Source: an uncultured Porphyromonadaceae bacterium (GTDB taxonomy: Bacteria; Bacteroidota; Bacteroidia; Bacteroidales; Muribaculaceae). Taken from it: a stretch of 7,243 bases of DNA. Of this stretch, positions 1 through 7,239 are shown piece by piece. Under the pieces are notes generated by a model. That model made no database searches, had not been told where the DNA came from, and worked only from the letters and a program-made list of their open reading frames with translations. Positions within the stretch are counted from its first letter, which is position 1. Every line of letters begins with the position of its first letter. The position numbers were made by a program, and so were the translations under genes. The stretch spans positions 1 through 7,243 of the forward strand of contig CAMWXO010000073.1 of the NCBI GenBank assembly GCA_947178245.1, in the 5' to 3' direction.

Positions 1-1767
1 GTGGAGAATGCCGCCGACGCAGGAGCCACAGAAATACGCATCTTCATCAAGGATGCCGGGAAGACGCTGATCCAGGTTGTGGACAACGGCAAGGGAATGA
101 CCGAGACCGATGCGCGCATGGCTTTCGAGCGGCACGCCACATCCAAGATAAGATCGGCCGGCGACCTCTTCAGCCTCCACACCATGGGCTTCAGGGGGGA
201 AGCGCTCCCCTCGATCTGCGCCATCGCGCAGGTTGAGATGCGCACGCGCACTCCTGACGCAGAGATGGGGACAAGGCTCGTCATCAACGGCTCGGTGGTG
301 GAGACTCAGGAGCCTTGCATGTGCGAGGCCGGAACTTCGATAAGCGTGCGCAATCTATTCTATAATGTTCCGGCAAGGAGGAAGTTCCTGAAGTCGGATG
401 CGGGCGAACTCGGTTTCATCATGCGCGAATTCGAGCGTATGGCGCTTGTCAATTTCCGCCTCCGCCTCAGCATCGACACCGGAGGCCGCGTCATCGACCT
501 GCGCCCGGGAACTCTGCTTCAGCGCATCAACGATCTTTGGAAGAACAACCTCAACATGCAGCTTCTTCCCATCGAGGTAGACACCGACATAGTGAAGATA
601 CACGGCTACGTCTCGAGGCCGGAGTTTGCCCGGCGTCGCAATCCGCTTTGGCACCTGATAGCCAACGGCAGGCATATCAATCATCTGAGGATGCACAAGG
701 TGATCACAGGAGCGTTCGACAATCTCACGGCCCCCGACACACAGCCATGCTATTTCATCATGATAGATGTGGATCCGGCTGAAATCGACATCAATATCCA
801 TCCGAGCAAGAATGAGGTGAAGCTGGAGCGCGAGAAGGAGATACTGAGCATACTCGGTGCGAGCGTGAAGGCTTCGCTGGGAAAATTCGCCGCCACGCCG
901 CAGATAGATTTTGATTCAGATCTCGTTCCTGCCGCTGCCCCGGCCGCAACTCCCGGCGAGGATAATCCCGCCATCGAAGTGCCCCCGGACTATAATCCGT
1001 TTGAAATAGGAACCTCTACGGGGCCGGGCAGAAAGTCTTCAGGAGGGTATGCGGGCCGAAGCAACCGCGCACCCGGCAACTGGGAATCGCTCTACCGGAA
1101 CTTCATGAACCGTCAGGAAGAATCGGCCCGGCAATCGCAGCCGGTGGAGGGCGTGCTGCCTTCCGTGGGAGAGATGTCGCTTCCCCCTGCCAAAGACTGC
1201 CTGCAGTTTGCTGAAAAATACATAGTCACCACTACGCGCGAAGGCATCATGGTGATTGACCAGCACCGGGCACACCTGAAGATACTCTACGAGGAATGCC
1301 TGCGCAGCGTGGAAAGGATGGAACCGGCAAGCCAGCGCGTGCTCTTCCCCGAGCAGATAGAACTCGACCGCGACCGGCAGGACGCCCTTGCGGGAGTGAG
1401 CGAGGAACTGGCCTCGATAGGCTTCAGCCTCGAATATGAGGAAGGCAACATCTGGAGCATCGCCGCCGTGCCCACAATGATCGGACAAGGCGACGCGCGC
1501 GAGGTGGTGCTACGCATACTCGACTCAGTAAGAGAAGATTCCGACTCATACGGAGTGGAGGGAAGCCCCGTGGAGGGAATCATGCAGCGCATGGCGCTCG
1601 TGATGGCCCGCAGCGCGGCCATCACCCGCGGAAGGCATCTCTCCACCGAAGAAATGGAATCTATCGTGGGGCAACTTCTCTCACTGCCCGACCCCTCGCT
1701 GACGCCCACGGGCAATCGTATCTTCACCATCCTCGACGAGTCGCGCCTCTCGGCAATGCTGCCTTAA
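1..1767 (+). CDS. mutL: DNA mismatch repair protein MutL, 5'-truncated by window edge
   Basis: MutL is the ATP-driven matchmaker of mismatch repair, linking mismatch-bound MutS to downstream strand processing. The 588 visible residues open inside GHKL ATPase motif I (VENAADAGAT, residues 1-10). By comparison with E. coli MutL, about 30 residues, including the general-base Glu two codons upstream, lie outside the window, so the GTG at base 1 is an internal Val codon. Then come DNGKGM (28-33), RHATSKI (44-50), GFRGEAL (63-69), the LFYNVPARRKFLK block (119-131) and the conserved ATP-contacting Lys in HPSKNEV (K270). A Pro/Ala/Gly/Ser-rich linker (about 305-390) leads to the C-terminal dimerisation domain. 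That domain has a beta-clamp-type motif QRVLFP (445-450) and DQHRAH at 420-425. The nuclease motif DQHA(X)2E(X)4E is degenerate: the first Glu is Leu426, though E431 remains, and the Cys and His of CPHGRP are Thr568 and Thr570. Endonuclease activity is therefore doubtful (inference). The family assignment is secure; the gene ends at TAA 1765-1767. Confidence 0.97.
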   Translation: MENAADAGATEIRIFIKDAGKTLIQVVDNGKGMTETDARMAFERHATSKIRSAGDLFSLHTMGFRGEALPSICAIAQVEMRTRTPDAEMGTRLVINGSVVETQEPCMCEAGTSISVRNLFYNVPARRKFLKSDAGELGFIMREFERMALVNFRLRLSIDTGGRVIDLRPGTLLQRINDLWKNNLNMQLLPIEVDTDIVKIHGYVSRPEFARRRNPLWHLIANGRHINHLRMHKVITGAFDNLTAPDTQPCYFIMIDVDPAEIDINIHPSKNEVKLEREKEILSILGASVKASLGKFAATPQIDFDSDLVPAAAPAATPGEDNPAIEVPPDYNPFEIGTSTGPGRKSSGGYAGRSNRAPGNWESLYRNFMNRQEESARQSQPVEGVLPSVGEMSLPPAKDCLQFAEKYIVTTTREGIMVIDQHRAHLKILYEECLRSVERMEPASQRVLFPEQIELDRDRQDALAGVSEELASIGFSLEYEEGNIWSIAAVPTMIGQGDAREVVLRILDSVREDSDSYGVEGSPVEGIMQRMALVMARSAAITRGRHLSTEEMESIVGQLLSLPDPSLTPTGNRIFTILDESRLSAMLP

Positions 1768-1782
1768 AAATTATCAGGATTT

Positions 1783-1805
1783 ATTTTCATTTCTGAAAAT
1801 TTTTT
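1783..1805 (+). terminator. Weak AT-rich terminator-like hairpin after mutL
   Basis: A 7-bp perfect inverted repeat (ATTTTCA 1783-1789, TGAAAAT 1794-1800) encloses the 4-base loop TTTC and runs directly into a T-run (1800-1805), 16 bases after the mutL stop. The geometry is that of an intrinsic terminator. The stem has only one G-C pair, so it would be weak, and in such AT-rich DNA a chance match is possible. It overlaps the upstream element of the proposed nrdJ promoter. Confidence 0.3.
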
Positions 1806-1815
1806 CCGAACTTTG
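1785..1815 (+). promoter_or_regulatory. Probable Bacteroidetes-type promoter for nrdJ
   Basis: GAACTTTG (1808-1815, followed by CA) matches the Bacteroidetes -7 consensus TAnnTTTG at all defined positions except the first. A TTTC at 1785-1788, 19 bases upstream, can serve as the -33 TTTG element, and the spacing is within the usual 19-21. Transcription would start a few bases downstream, around 1820, leaving a leader of about 65 bases before the nrdJ ATG. It lies in the only gap between mutL and nrdJ, in the right orientation. It is assigned by motif only; the start point is not determined. Confidence 0.55.
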
Positions 1816-1823
1816 CATCTGAA

Positions 1824-1844
1824 AGTTTTCCATTTCGGGAAACT
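1824..1844 (+). other. Hairpin in predicted nrdJ 5' leader
   Basis: AGTTTTCC (1824-1831) and GGGAAACT (1837-1844) pair over 8 bp, seven Watson-Crick and one G-U, with loop ATTTC. The hairpin would begin a few bases after the predicted transcription start and end 40 bases before the nrdJ ATG. No T-run follows, so it does not look like a terminator. It could protect the 5' end of the mRNA or be a chance structure. It is too small to be a cobalamin riboswitch. Confidence 0.35.
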
Positions 1845-1884
1845 CCACACTCTTCATATATTTATTAATTAGCAACCAGACACA

Positions 1885-4428
1885 ATGGCCGACATCAAAA
1901 AACAATACACCAACGAGGAAGCCTATCAGGGAGCGCTTGAATACTTCGGAGGCGACGAACTCGCCGCCCGCGTATGGTCGAGCAAATATGCCCTCAAGGA
2001 TTCTTACGGACACCTTTATGAACTCACGCCCGACGACATGCACCGCAGGATAGCCTCCGAAATAGCACGTATCGAGAGCAAATATCCCAATCCGATGTCG
2101 GAAGAGGAAGTGTTTGATCTGATCAAGGATTTCCGCTACATCGTGCCTCAGGGCAGCCCCATGGCCGGAATCGGCAATAATTTTCAGGTGGGCTCGCTCT
2201 CCAATTGCTTCGTGATCGGGCTCGACGGGCATCCCGACTCCTACGGCGGCATCATCCGGGAGGATGAGGAGCAGGTGCAGCTCATGAAGCGCCGCGGCGG
2301 TGTGGGCCACGACCTCTCACACCTGCGTCCGAAGGGAACACCGGTGAAGAACTCGGCCATCACATCCACCGGACTCGTGCCCTTCATGGAGCGCTACAGC
2401 AATTCCACCCGTGAGGTGGCGCAAGACGGACGCCGAGGCGCACTGATGCTTACCGTGAGCAGCAAGCACCCCGACGCAGAGGCTTTCATCGACGCCAAGA
2501 TGGAGCAGGGAAAAGTGACCGGCGCCAACGTCTCGGTGCGAATCGACGACACTTTCATGCTCTGCGCCGAGACCGGGACTCCCTATTATCAGCAATTTCC
2601 TGTCAATTCCGACGATCCCCTCGTGGTGAAGGAAGCTGATGCCTCCGCTATATGGAAAAAGATCGTGCACAACGCATGGAAGAGCGCCGAGCCCGGTGTA
2701 CTATTCTGGGACACCATCATCCGCGAGTCCGTGCCCGACTGCTACGCCGACCTGGGCTTCGAGACCATCTCCACAAACCCCTGCGGCGAGATTCCGCTCT
2801 GTCCCTACGACAGCTGCCGCCTGACGGCCATCAACCTCTACAGCTACGTTGATAATCCTTTCACTCCTGAAGCCAAGTTCGACTTCGACCTATTCCGCAA
2901 GCACGTGGGAAAGGCTCAGCGCATCATGGACGACATCATCGACCTCGAGATGGAGAAGATCGAGCAGATCATCACCAAAATCAAGGAAGACCCTGAGACA
3001 GCCGAGGTGAAGAGCACCGAGCTGCATCTCTGGGAGAAGATACGCGACAAAACCCTGATGGGACGCCGCACGGGATGCGGCACTACGGGCGAGGGCGACA
3101 TGCTGGCGGCCCTCGGACTGCGCTACGGCACGCCTGAAGCCACCGCATTCTCTACAGAAGTGCACAAGCAGCTGGCACTCGCCTACTACAACGCCTCTGT
3201 GACAGCGGCCGAGGAGCGCGGAGCTTTCGAGATATATGACTCGGAGCGTGAGAAGGGCAATCCTTTCATTCAGCGCCTCAAAGAGGCTGATCCGGCTCTC
3301 TACGAGCGGATGCTGAAACACGGACGACGCAACATAGCCTGCCTCACCATCGCGCCTACGGGCACGACTTCGCTCATGACCCGCACCACTTCGGGCCTGG
3401 AGCCGGTATTCCTCCCTGTCTACAAGCGCCGCCGCAAGATCGTACCCGGCGACGAGAACGTGACCGTAGACTTCGTGGATGAAGTGGGCGAACAGTATGA
3501 GGAATTCCTCGTATATCACCCCAAATTCATCGAATGGATGAAAATAAAGGGAATCGAGCCTAAAAAGAACATGACCCAGGAAGAACTGGATCAGCTCGTG
3601 GCGCAATCGCCATACTACAAAGCCACCTCCAACGACATCGACTGGATGGAGAAAGTAAGGATGCAGGGCGAGGTGCAGAAATGGGTGGATCACTCCATCT
3701 CGGTCACCATCAATCTCCCTGCCGACATCTCGGAGGAGATGGTGGGCAACCTCTACATGCAGGCGTGGAAAGCCGGATGCAAGGGCTGCACCGTATATCG
3801 TGACGGATCCCGCAATAATGTGCTCGAGGCTGTGGATAAAAAGAAGAGCGCTCCCGCTCCTGAACTCATACACACTCCCGACCACGTGGCCAAACGTCCG
3901 AAAGAACTTGAGGCCGACGTCGTGAGATTTCAGAACAACAAGGAGAAATGGATCGCTTTCGTGGGCCTCGTGGATGGCAAGCCCTACGAGATATTCACCG
4001 GCCTCGTAGATGACGAAGACGGCATATTCTGCCCCAAGAGCATCAACCACGGCAAGATCATAAAGGAAGTGGATGCCGACGGAAAGAAACGCTACGACTT
4101 CCAGTTTATCAATAAACGAGGATACAAGACCACCATCGAAGGCCTCTCGGAGAAGTTCAAGCCGGAATTCTGGAACTACGCGAAGCTCATCTCGGGAGTG
4201 CTGCGCTATGGTATGCCCATCGATCAGGTGATAAAGCTCGTGCAGGGGCTCGAACTCGACTCAAACAGCATCAACACGTGGAAAAACGGCGTGGAACGCG
4301 CGCTGAAGAAATACATACCCAACGGCACCGCCGGCTCGGGCAAGTGTCCGAATTGCGGTGCGGAGACACTGATTTATCAGGAGGGATGCCTCATCTGCAC
4401 CTCGTGCGGCAATTCCCGCTGCGGATGA
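1885..4428 (+). CDS. nrdJ: Class II adenosylcobalamin-dependent ribonucleotide reductase
   Basis: This cytoplasmic enzyme makes deoxyribonucleotides from ribonucleotides with a thiyl radical generated from adenosylcobalamin, so it needs neither oxygen nor a separate radical subunit. The 847 residues carry the whole active site. The redox pair is C108 (in SLSNCFVIG) and C311. The radical Cys is C300, within NPCGE with N298 and E302; its 11-residue spacing to C311 fits the NrdJ pattern. Other marks are RRGGVGHD (136-143), the phosphate-binding APTGTTS (490-496), GCKGCTVYRDGSR (631-643), a TSCPD-like region (about 665-790) and a cysteine-rich tail. The tail has Cys 821, 824, 835, 838, 841 and 846, expected to bind zinc and relay electrons from thioredoxin-type donors. 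No N-terminal ATP-cone is visible. ATG 1885 is the first possible start after an in-frame TAG at 1870-1872; there is no Shine-Dalgarno, as usual in Bacteroidetes. It lies 117 bases after mutL behind a probable promoter of its own. C306 is an extra Cys between the two active-site cysteines. The assignment is secure. Confidence 0.97.
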   Translation: MADIKKQYTNEEAYQGALEYFGGDELAARVWSSKYALKDSYGHLYELTPDDMHRRIASEIARIESKYPNPMSEEEVFDLIKDFRYIVPQGSPMAGIGNNFQVGSLSNCFVIGLDGHPDSYGGIIREDEEQVQLMKRRGGVGHDLSHLRPKGTPVKNSAITSTGLVPFMERYSNSTREVAQDGRRGALMLTVSSKHPDAEAFIDAKMEQGKVTGANVSVRIDDTFMLCAETGTPYYQQFPVNSDDPLVVKEADASAIWKKIVHNAWKSAEPGVLFWDTIIRESVPDCYADLGFETISTNPCGEIPLCPYDSCRLTAINLYSYVDNPFTPEAKFDFDLFRKHVGKAQRIMDDIIDLEMEKIEQIITKIKEDPETAEVKSTELHLWEKIRDKTLMGRRTGCGTTGEGDMLAALGLRYGTPEATAFSTEVHKQLALAYYNASVTAAEERGAFEIYDSEREKGNPFIQRLKEADPALYERMLKHGRRNIACLTIAPTGTTSLMTRTTSGLEPVFLPVYKRRRKIVPGDENVTVDFVDEVGEQYEEFLVYHPKFIEWMKIKGIEPKKNMTQEELDQLVAQSPYYKATSNDIDWMEKVRMQGEVQKWVDHSISVTINLPADISEEMVGNLYMQAWKAGCKGCTVYRDGSRNNVLEAVDKKKSAPAPELIHTPDHVAKRPKELEADVVRFQNNKEKWIAFVGLVDGKPYEIFTGLVDDEDGIFCPKSINHGKIIKEVDADGKKRYDFQFINKRGYKTTIEGLSEKFKPEFWNYAKLISGVLRYGMPIDQVIKLVQGLELDSNSINTWKNGVERALKKYIPNGTAGSGKCPNCGAETLIYQEGCLICTSCGNSRCG

Positions 4429-4434
4429 TGAAGC

Positions 4435-4465
4435 ATGCCGGAGCGCGGCTACGCGGCTCCGGCAT
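4435..4465 (+). other. Strong GC-rich intercistronic stem-loop, no T-run
   Basis: ATGCCGGAG (4435-4443) pairs perfectly with CTCCGGCAT (4457-4465). Inside, CGCG (4444-4447) can pair with CGCG (4452-4455) around the loop GCTA, leaving one bulged G at 4456. An alternative fold is 10 bp with an 11-base loop. It begins 6 bases after the nrdJ stop and ends 6 bases before ATG 4472. Neither strand has a T-run after the stem, so it is not a standard intrinsic terminator. It may stabilise the nrdJ mRNA 3' end, attenuate read-through into the glucanotransferase gene, or belong to a dispersed repeat family. The structure is certain as sequence; its role is not. Confidence 0.6.
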
Positions 4466-4495
4466 CAATTAATGAAACCGAAAAAAATCACTATC

Positions 4496-7174
4496 ATGAA
4501 AATTCAGATTCACATAGATTATCACACCAACTGGGGGGAATCAGTCTACATAAGCGGCTCGATACCTCAGCTTGGCAACGATGATCCGGCACTTGCCCCC
4601 GTGCTCGAGATGACGGCGCCCGACGTATGGACTATCCGGCTCGAGATTCCGGAGTCAATACCGGTGTTCACCTACCGCTTCATCGTGAAGGCCGAAGGGA
4701 AACCCTGGCGCGAGGAATGGGGCGCACCCCACCGCTTCGAGGCCGGAACAGGAATCAAGGCATTCGACATCTACGCCTCATGGCAGGCGATGCCCGACGA
4801 CAAGCCTTACTTCTCATCGGCATTCGTAGACGGCATGCTCGCGCGCAATTTCCGCGACCAACCTTTAGTGCCGAAGAAGAATACGGTACTCTTCAAGGTG
4901 ATCGCACCCATGGTGACACCCGACGAGGTGCTCGCCATAGCCGGCAACTGCCGCGAACTCGGCGACTGGAATCCGGAAAAGGCACTGATCTTCAACGATG
5001 CCCGCTATCCCCTCTGGGAAGTAGCCCTCCCGGTAGCCGACCTTCAGCTGCCGCTGGAGTATAAATTCGTGATTCTTGACAAGAACACGCGCCGCCCTGT
5101 AGACTGGGAGGCACGCGACAACCGCCGCCTCGATTTCTATCCGAAGAACAAGGCCGATATACTCGTCTTCGACGGGCTCCGCTTTGAAAATCCCCGCAAG
5201 TCGTGGAAAGGTGCCGGCACGGCCATACCGGTGTTCTCCATCCGCTCAAACGAAGACGCGGGCGTAGGTGATTTCTACGATATCAAGAAGATGGTGGACT
5301 GGTGCGTGCTCACCGGGCAGAAAATACTTCAGGTGCTCCCCATCAACGACACGACCAAGACGGGCACCTGGGTGGATTCGTACCCCTACAGCGCCAACTC
5401 CATCTTCGCGCTCCATCCGATGTATGTGCGTATTCAGGCAGTAGGCTCGCTCAAAGACAAGGAACGCCGCGATTTCTTCAAGGCCGAGGCGCACAGGCTC
5501 AACGAATTGCCGCAGGTGGACTACGAGGCTGTCAACTCCCTGAAGCTCACTTTCCTGCGCGAGCTGTATGCCGAACTCGGGCCGGGCACGATGAAGACGA
5601 AGGAATACCGCGATTTCGTGGAGCGCAACGAATACTGGCTTGCCGACTATGCCGCATGGTGCGTGCTCCGCGACTTCTTCCATACTCCCGACAGCACGAA
5701 ATGGGGCGAATATGCAGTCTACAGCAAAGCTGCGGTAGACCGCTTCATCGAATCGCACAAGCATGAATATCATTTCTACTATTTCGTGCAGTATCATCTC
5801 GACCGCCAGCTGCGTGAGGTGCGCGACTATGCCCATCAGAACGGAATAGTGCTTAAAGGTGATATCCCCATCGGCATCGGCCGCGACAGCGTGGACGCAT
5901 GGATCAATCCGCGTCTCTTCAACATGGATTGCCAGGCCGGAGCTCCGCCCGACGACTTCTCGGTGCTCGGCCAGAACTGGGGATTCCCGACATATAACTG
6001 GGACGAGATGGCACGCGACGGCTTCGCATGGTGGAAGGCCCGCTTCCGCAAGATGGCGGAGTATTTCGACGCTTACCGCATCGACCATATCCTCGGGTTC
6101 TTCCGCATCTGGCAGATTCCGATGGATGCAATCCACGGTCTGCTCGGCTATTTCAATCCCGCCCTCCCCTACTCGCCCGAGGAGCTCCGCCACAACTATG
6201 ACTTCTGGATTCATCCCGAAGTGCAGGCGCGCCCCTTCATCCAGGAATGGATGCTCAGCGATTTCTTCGGGGAATACACCGAAGAAGTGAAGCACGAGTT
6301 TCTTGAGGAGACGCAGGCCGGACAGTATCGCCTGAAAGAGGCCGTGGATACCCAGCGCAAGGTGGCGGATTACTTCTCGCGTCTTGAGCCGAGCGAGCGC
6401 AACACCCGCATCTGCAACGCGCTTCTCGGCATCATCGACGACGTGCTCTTCATTGAAGATCCCTATCAGAAAGGCCACTATCATCCGCGCATCTCGGCGC
6501 AGTTCACATATCAGTTCCGTGCGCTGACCGACTACGAGCGCTGGTGTTTCAACCGCCTCTACAACGATTTCTTCTATCACCGGATGAACGATTTCTGGTA
6601 TGGCAAGGCCATGTGGAAGCTGCCGCCCCTGCTTGACTCAACCGGTATGCTCACTTGCGCCGAAGACCTCGGCATGATTCCCGACTGCGTGCCCGAAGTG
6701 ATGCGTCAGCTGCAGATCCTATCACTCGAGATACAGCGTATGCCGAAAGATCCCAAGACCGAATTCGGCGACACATGGCATTATCCGTATTACAGCGTCT
6801 GCACGACCTCGACCCATGACATGGACGGAATACGCGCATGGTGGGAGCAGGATCCGGCAGCCAGCCAGCGCTTCTTCAACTATGTGCTCAACGAGCCGGG
6901 CCAGGCGCCCCGGTATGCAGAGCCCTGGGTGTGCGCAAAGATCGTGGATCTGCACTTGAAGTCGCCTTCAATGCTCTGCATACTGCCGCTTCAGGACTGG
7001 CTCAGCACCGACGGCTCGCTGCGCCGCGATAATCCTCACGACGAGCTCATCAATATCCCGGCAAACTCGCAGCACTACTGGCGCTACCGCATGCATCTCC
7101 CGCTTGAGAAGCTGCTCGCAGCAGATAGCTTCAACGCAGGCCTCGCCGCCTGGATCGCCGAATCCAACCGCTAA
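4496..7174 (+). CDS. malQ: 4-alpha-glucanotransferase, GH77, with tandem CBM20 (DPE2-like)
   Basis: The enzyme moves glucosyl or maltodextrin units between alpha-1,4-glucans, as in use of maltose and starch breakdown products. No signal peptide is seen, so it is cytoplasmic. Numbering here is from ATG 4496 (892 residues). Two CBM20 starch-binding modules come first, about 1-100 (NWGESVYISGSIPQLGN) and about 129-222 (AGNCRELGDWNP), then GH77 from about 240. Catalytic residues by motif are nucleophile D530 (YRIDH), acid/base E723 (AEDLG) and D775 (STHDMD); GRDSVDAW (462-469) and PPDDFSVLGQNWG (484-496) are typical of GH77. D530 and E723 are 193 residues apart, against about 48 in E. coli MalQ. 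This insertion plus tandem CBM20 is the layout of plant DPE2, which uses maltose as donor. ATG 4472, in frame, would add 8 residues (900 in all). I prefer 4496 because the CBM20 starts there and 4472 sits 6 bases from a strong hairpin. No promoter is recognised, so co-transcription with nrdJ is possible. A terminator follows. Confidence 0.95.
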   Translation: MKIQIHIDYHTNWGESVYISGSIPQLGNDDPALAPVLEMTAPDVWTIRLEIPESIPVFTYRFIVKAEGKPWREEWGAPHRFEAGTGIKAFDIYASWQAMPDDKPYFSSAFVDGMLARNFRDQPLVPKKNTVLFKVIAPMVTPDEVLAIAGNCRELGDWNPEKALIFNDARYPLWEVALPVADLQLPLEYKFVILDKNTRRPVDWEARDNRRLDFYPKNKADILVFDGLRFENPRKSWKGAGTAIPVFSIRSNEDAGVGDFYDIKKMVDWCVLTGQKILQVLPINDTTKTGTWVDSYPYSANSIFALHPMYVRIQAVGSLKDKERRDFFKAEAHRLNELPQVDYEAVNSLKLTFLRELYAELGPGTMKTKEYRDFVERNEYWLADYAAWCVLRDFFHTPDSTKWGEYAVYSKAAVDRFIESHKHEYHFYYFVQYHLDRQLREVRDYAHQNGIVLKGDIPIGIGRDSVDAWINPRLFNMDCQAGAPPDDFSVLGQNWGFPTYNWDEMARDGFAWWKARFRKMAEYFDAYRIDHILGFFRIWQIPMDAIHGLLGYFNPALPYSPEELRHNYDFWIHPEVQARPFIQEWMLSDFFGEYTEEVKHEFLEETQAGQYRLKEAVDTQRKVADYFSRLEPSERNTRICNALLGIIDDVLFIEDPYQKGHYHPRISAQFTYQFRALTDYERWCFNRLYNDFFYHRMNDFWYGKAMWKLPPLLDSTGMLTCAEDLGMIPDCVPEVMRQLQILSLEIQRMPKDPKTEFGDTWHYPYYSVCTTSTHDMDGIRAWWEQDPAASQRFFNYVLNEPGQAPRYAEPWVCAKIVDLHLKSPSMLCILPLQDWLSTDGSLRRDNPHDELINIPANSQHYWRYRMHLPLEKLLAADSFNAGLAAWIAESNR

Positions 7175-7204
7175 ACATAAAAGATTAACGATTAAATATT
7201 AATT

Positions 7205-7239
7205 AAGGCCCTTGGAATCCGACAATTCCAAGGGCTTTT
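7205..7239 (+). terminator. Intrinsic terminator after the glucanotransferase gene
   Basis: A perfect 11-bp stem, GCCCTTGGAAT (7208-7218) with ATTCCAAGGGC (7225-7235), closes the 6-base loop CCGACA. It is extended by G7207-T7236 wobble and two A-T pairs, with TTTT at 7236-7239. It starts 30 bases after the stop at 7174, beyond an AT-rich spacer that contains GATTAA twice (7183-7188 and 7190-7195). This is a textbook rho-independent terminator for the gene or the nrdJ-malQ unit. The A-tract side (AATTAAG) could also give some activity on the opposite strand. Confidence 0.92.

Noticed and set aside
1..3. GTG at the first base as the mutL start codon
   Set aside because: It encodes the internal Val of the conserved KELVEN block of MutL; the first part of ATPase motif I is outside the window.
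1768..1884. Cobalamin riboswitch or NrdR box upstream of nrdJ
   Set aside because: No B12-box-like sequence or large multi-stem fold is visible in 117 bases, and the AT-rich stretch near 1855-1870 lacks the NrdR palindrome.
2890..4050. Long open reading frame (386 codons) on the - strand inside nrdJ
   Set aside because: Same in-register artefact; it overlaps conserved NrdJ motifs and has no domain of its own. The - strand frames at 355-801, 1039-1488 and 1774-2310 are in the same register and are dismissed likewise.
4429..4495. Intrinsic terminator of nrdJ
   Set aside because: The hairpin is strong but is followed by CAATTAATG with no T-run, so it is listed as a stem-loop of unknown role.
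4429..4495. Separate promoter for the glucanotransferase gene
   Set aside because: No TAnnTTTG-like element is visible in the gap. A promoter inside the end of nrdJ cannot be excluded.
5246..6580. Long open reading frame (444 codons) on the - strand inside the glucanotransferase gene
   Set aside because: It lies exactly in codon register with the sense gene. Such frames stay open when the sense gene rarely uses TTA, CTA and TCA. Its translation shows no recognisable family and the sense gene is secure.
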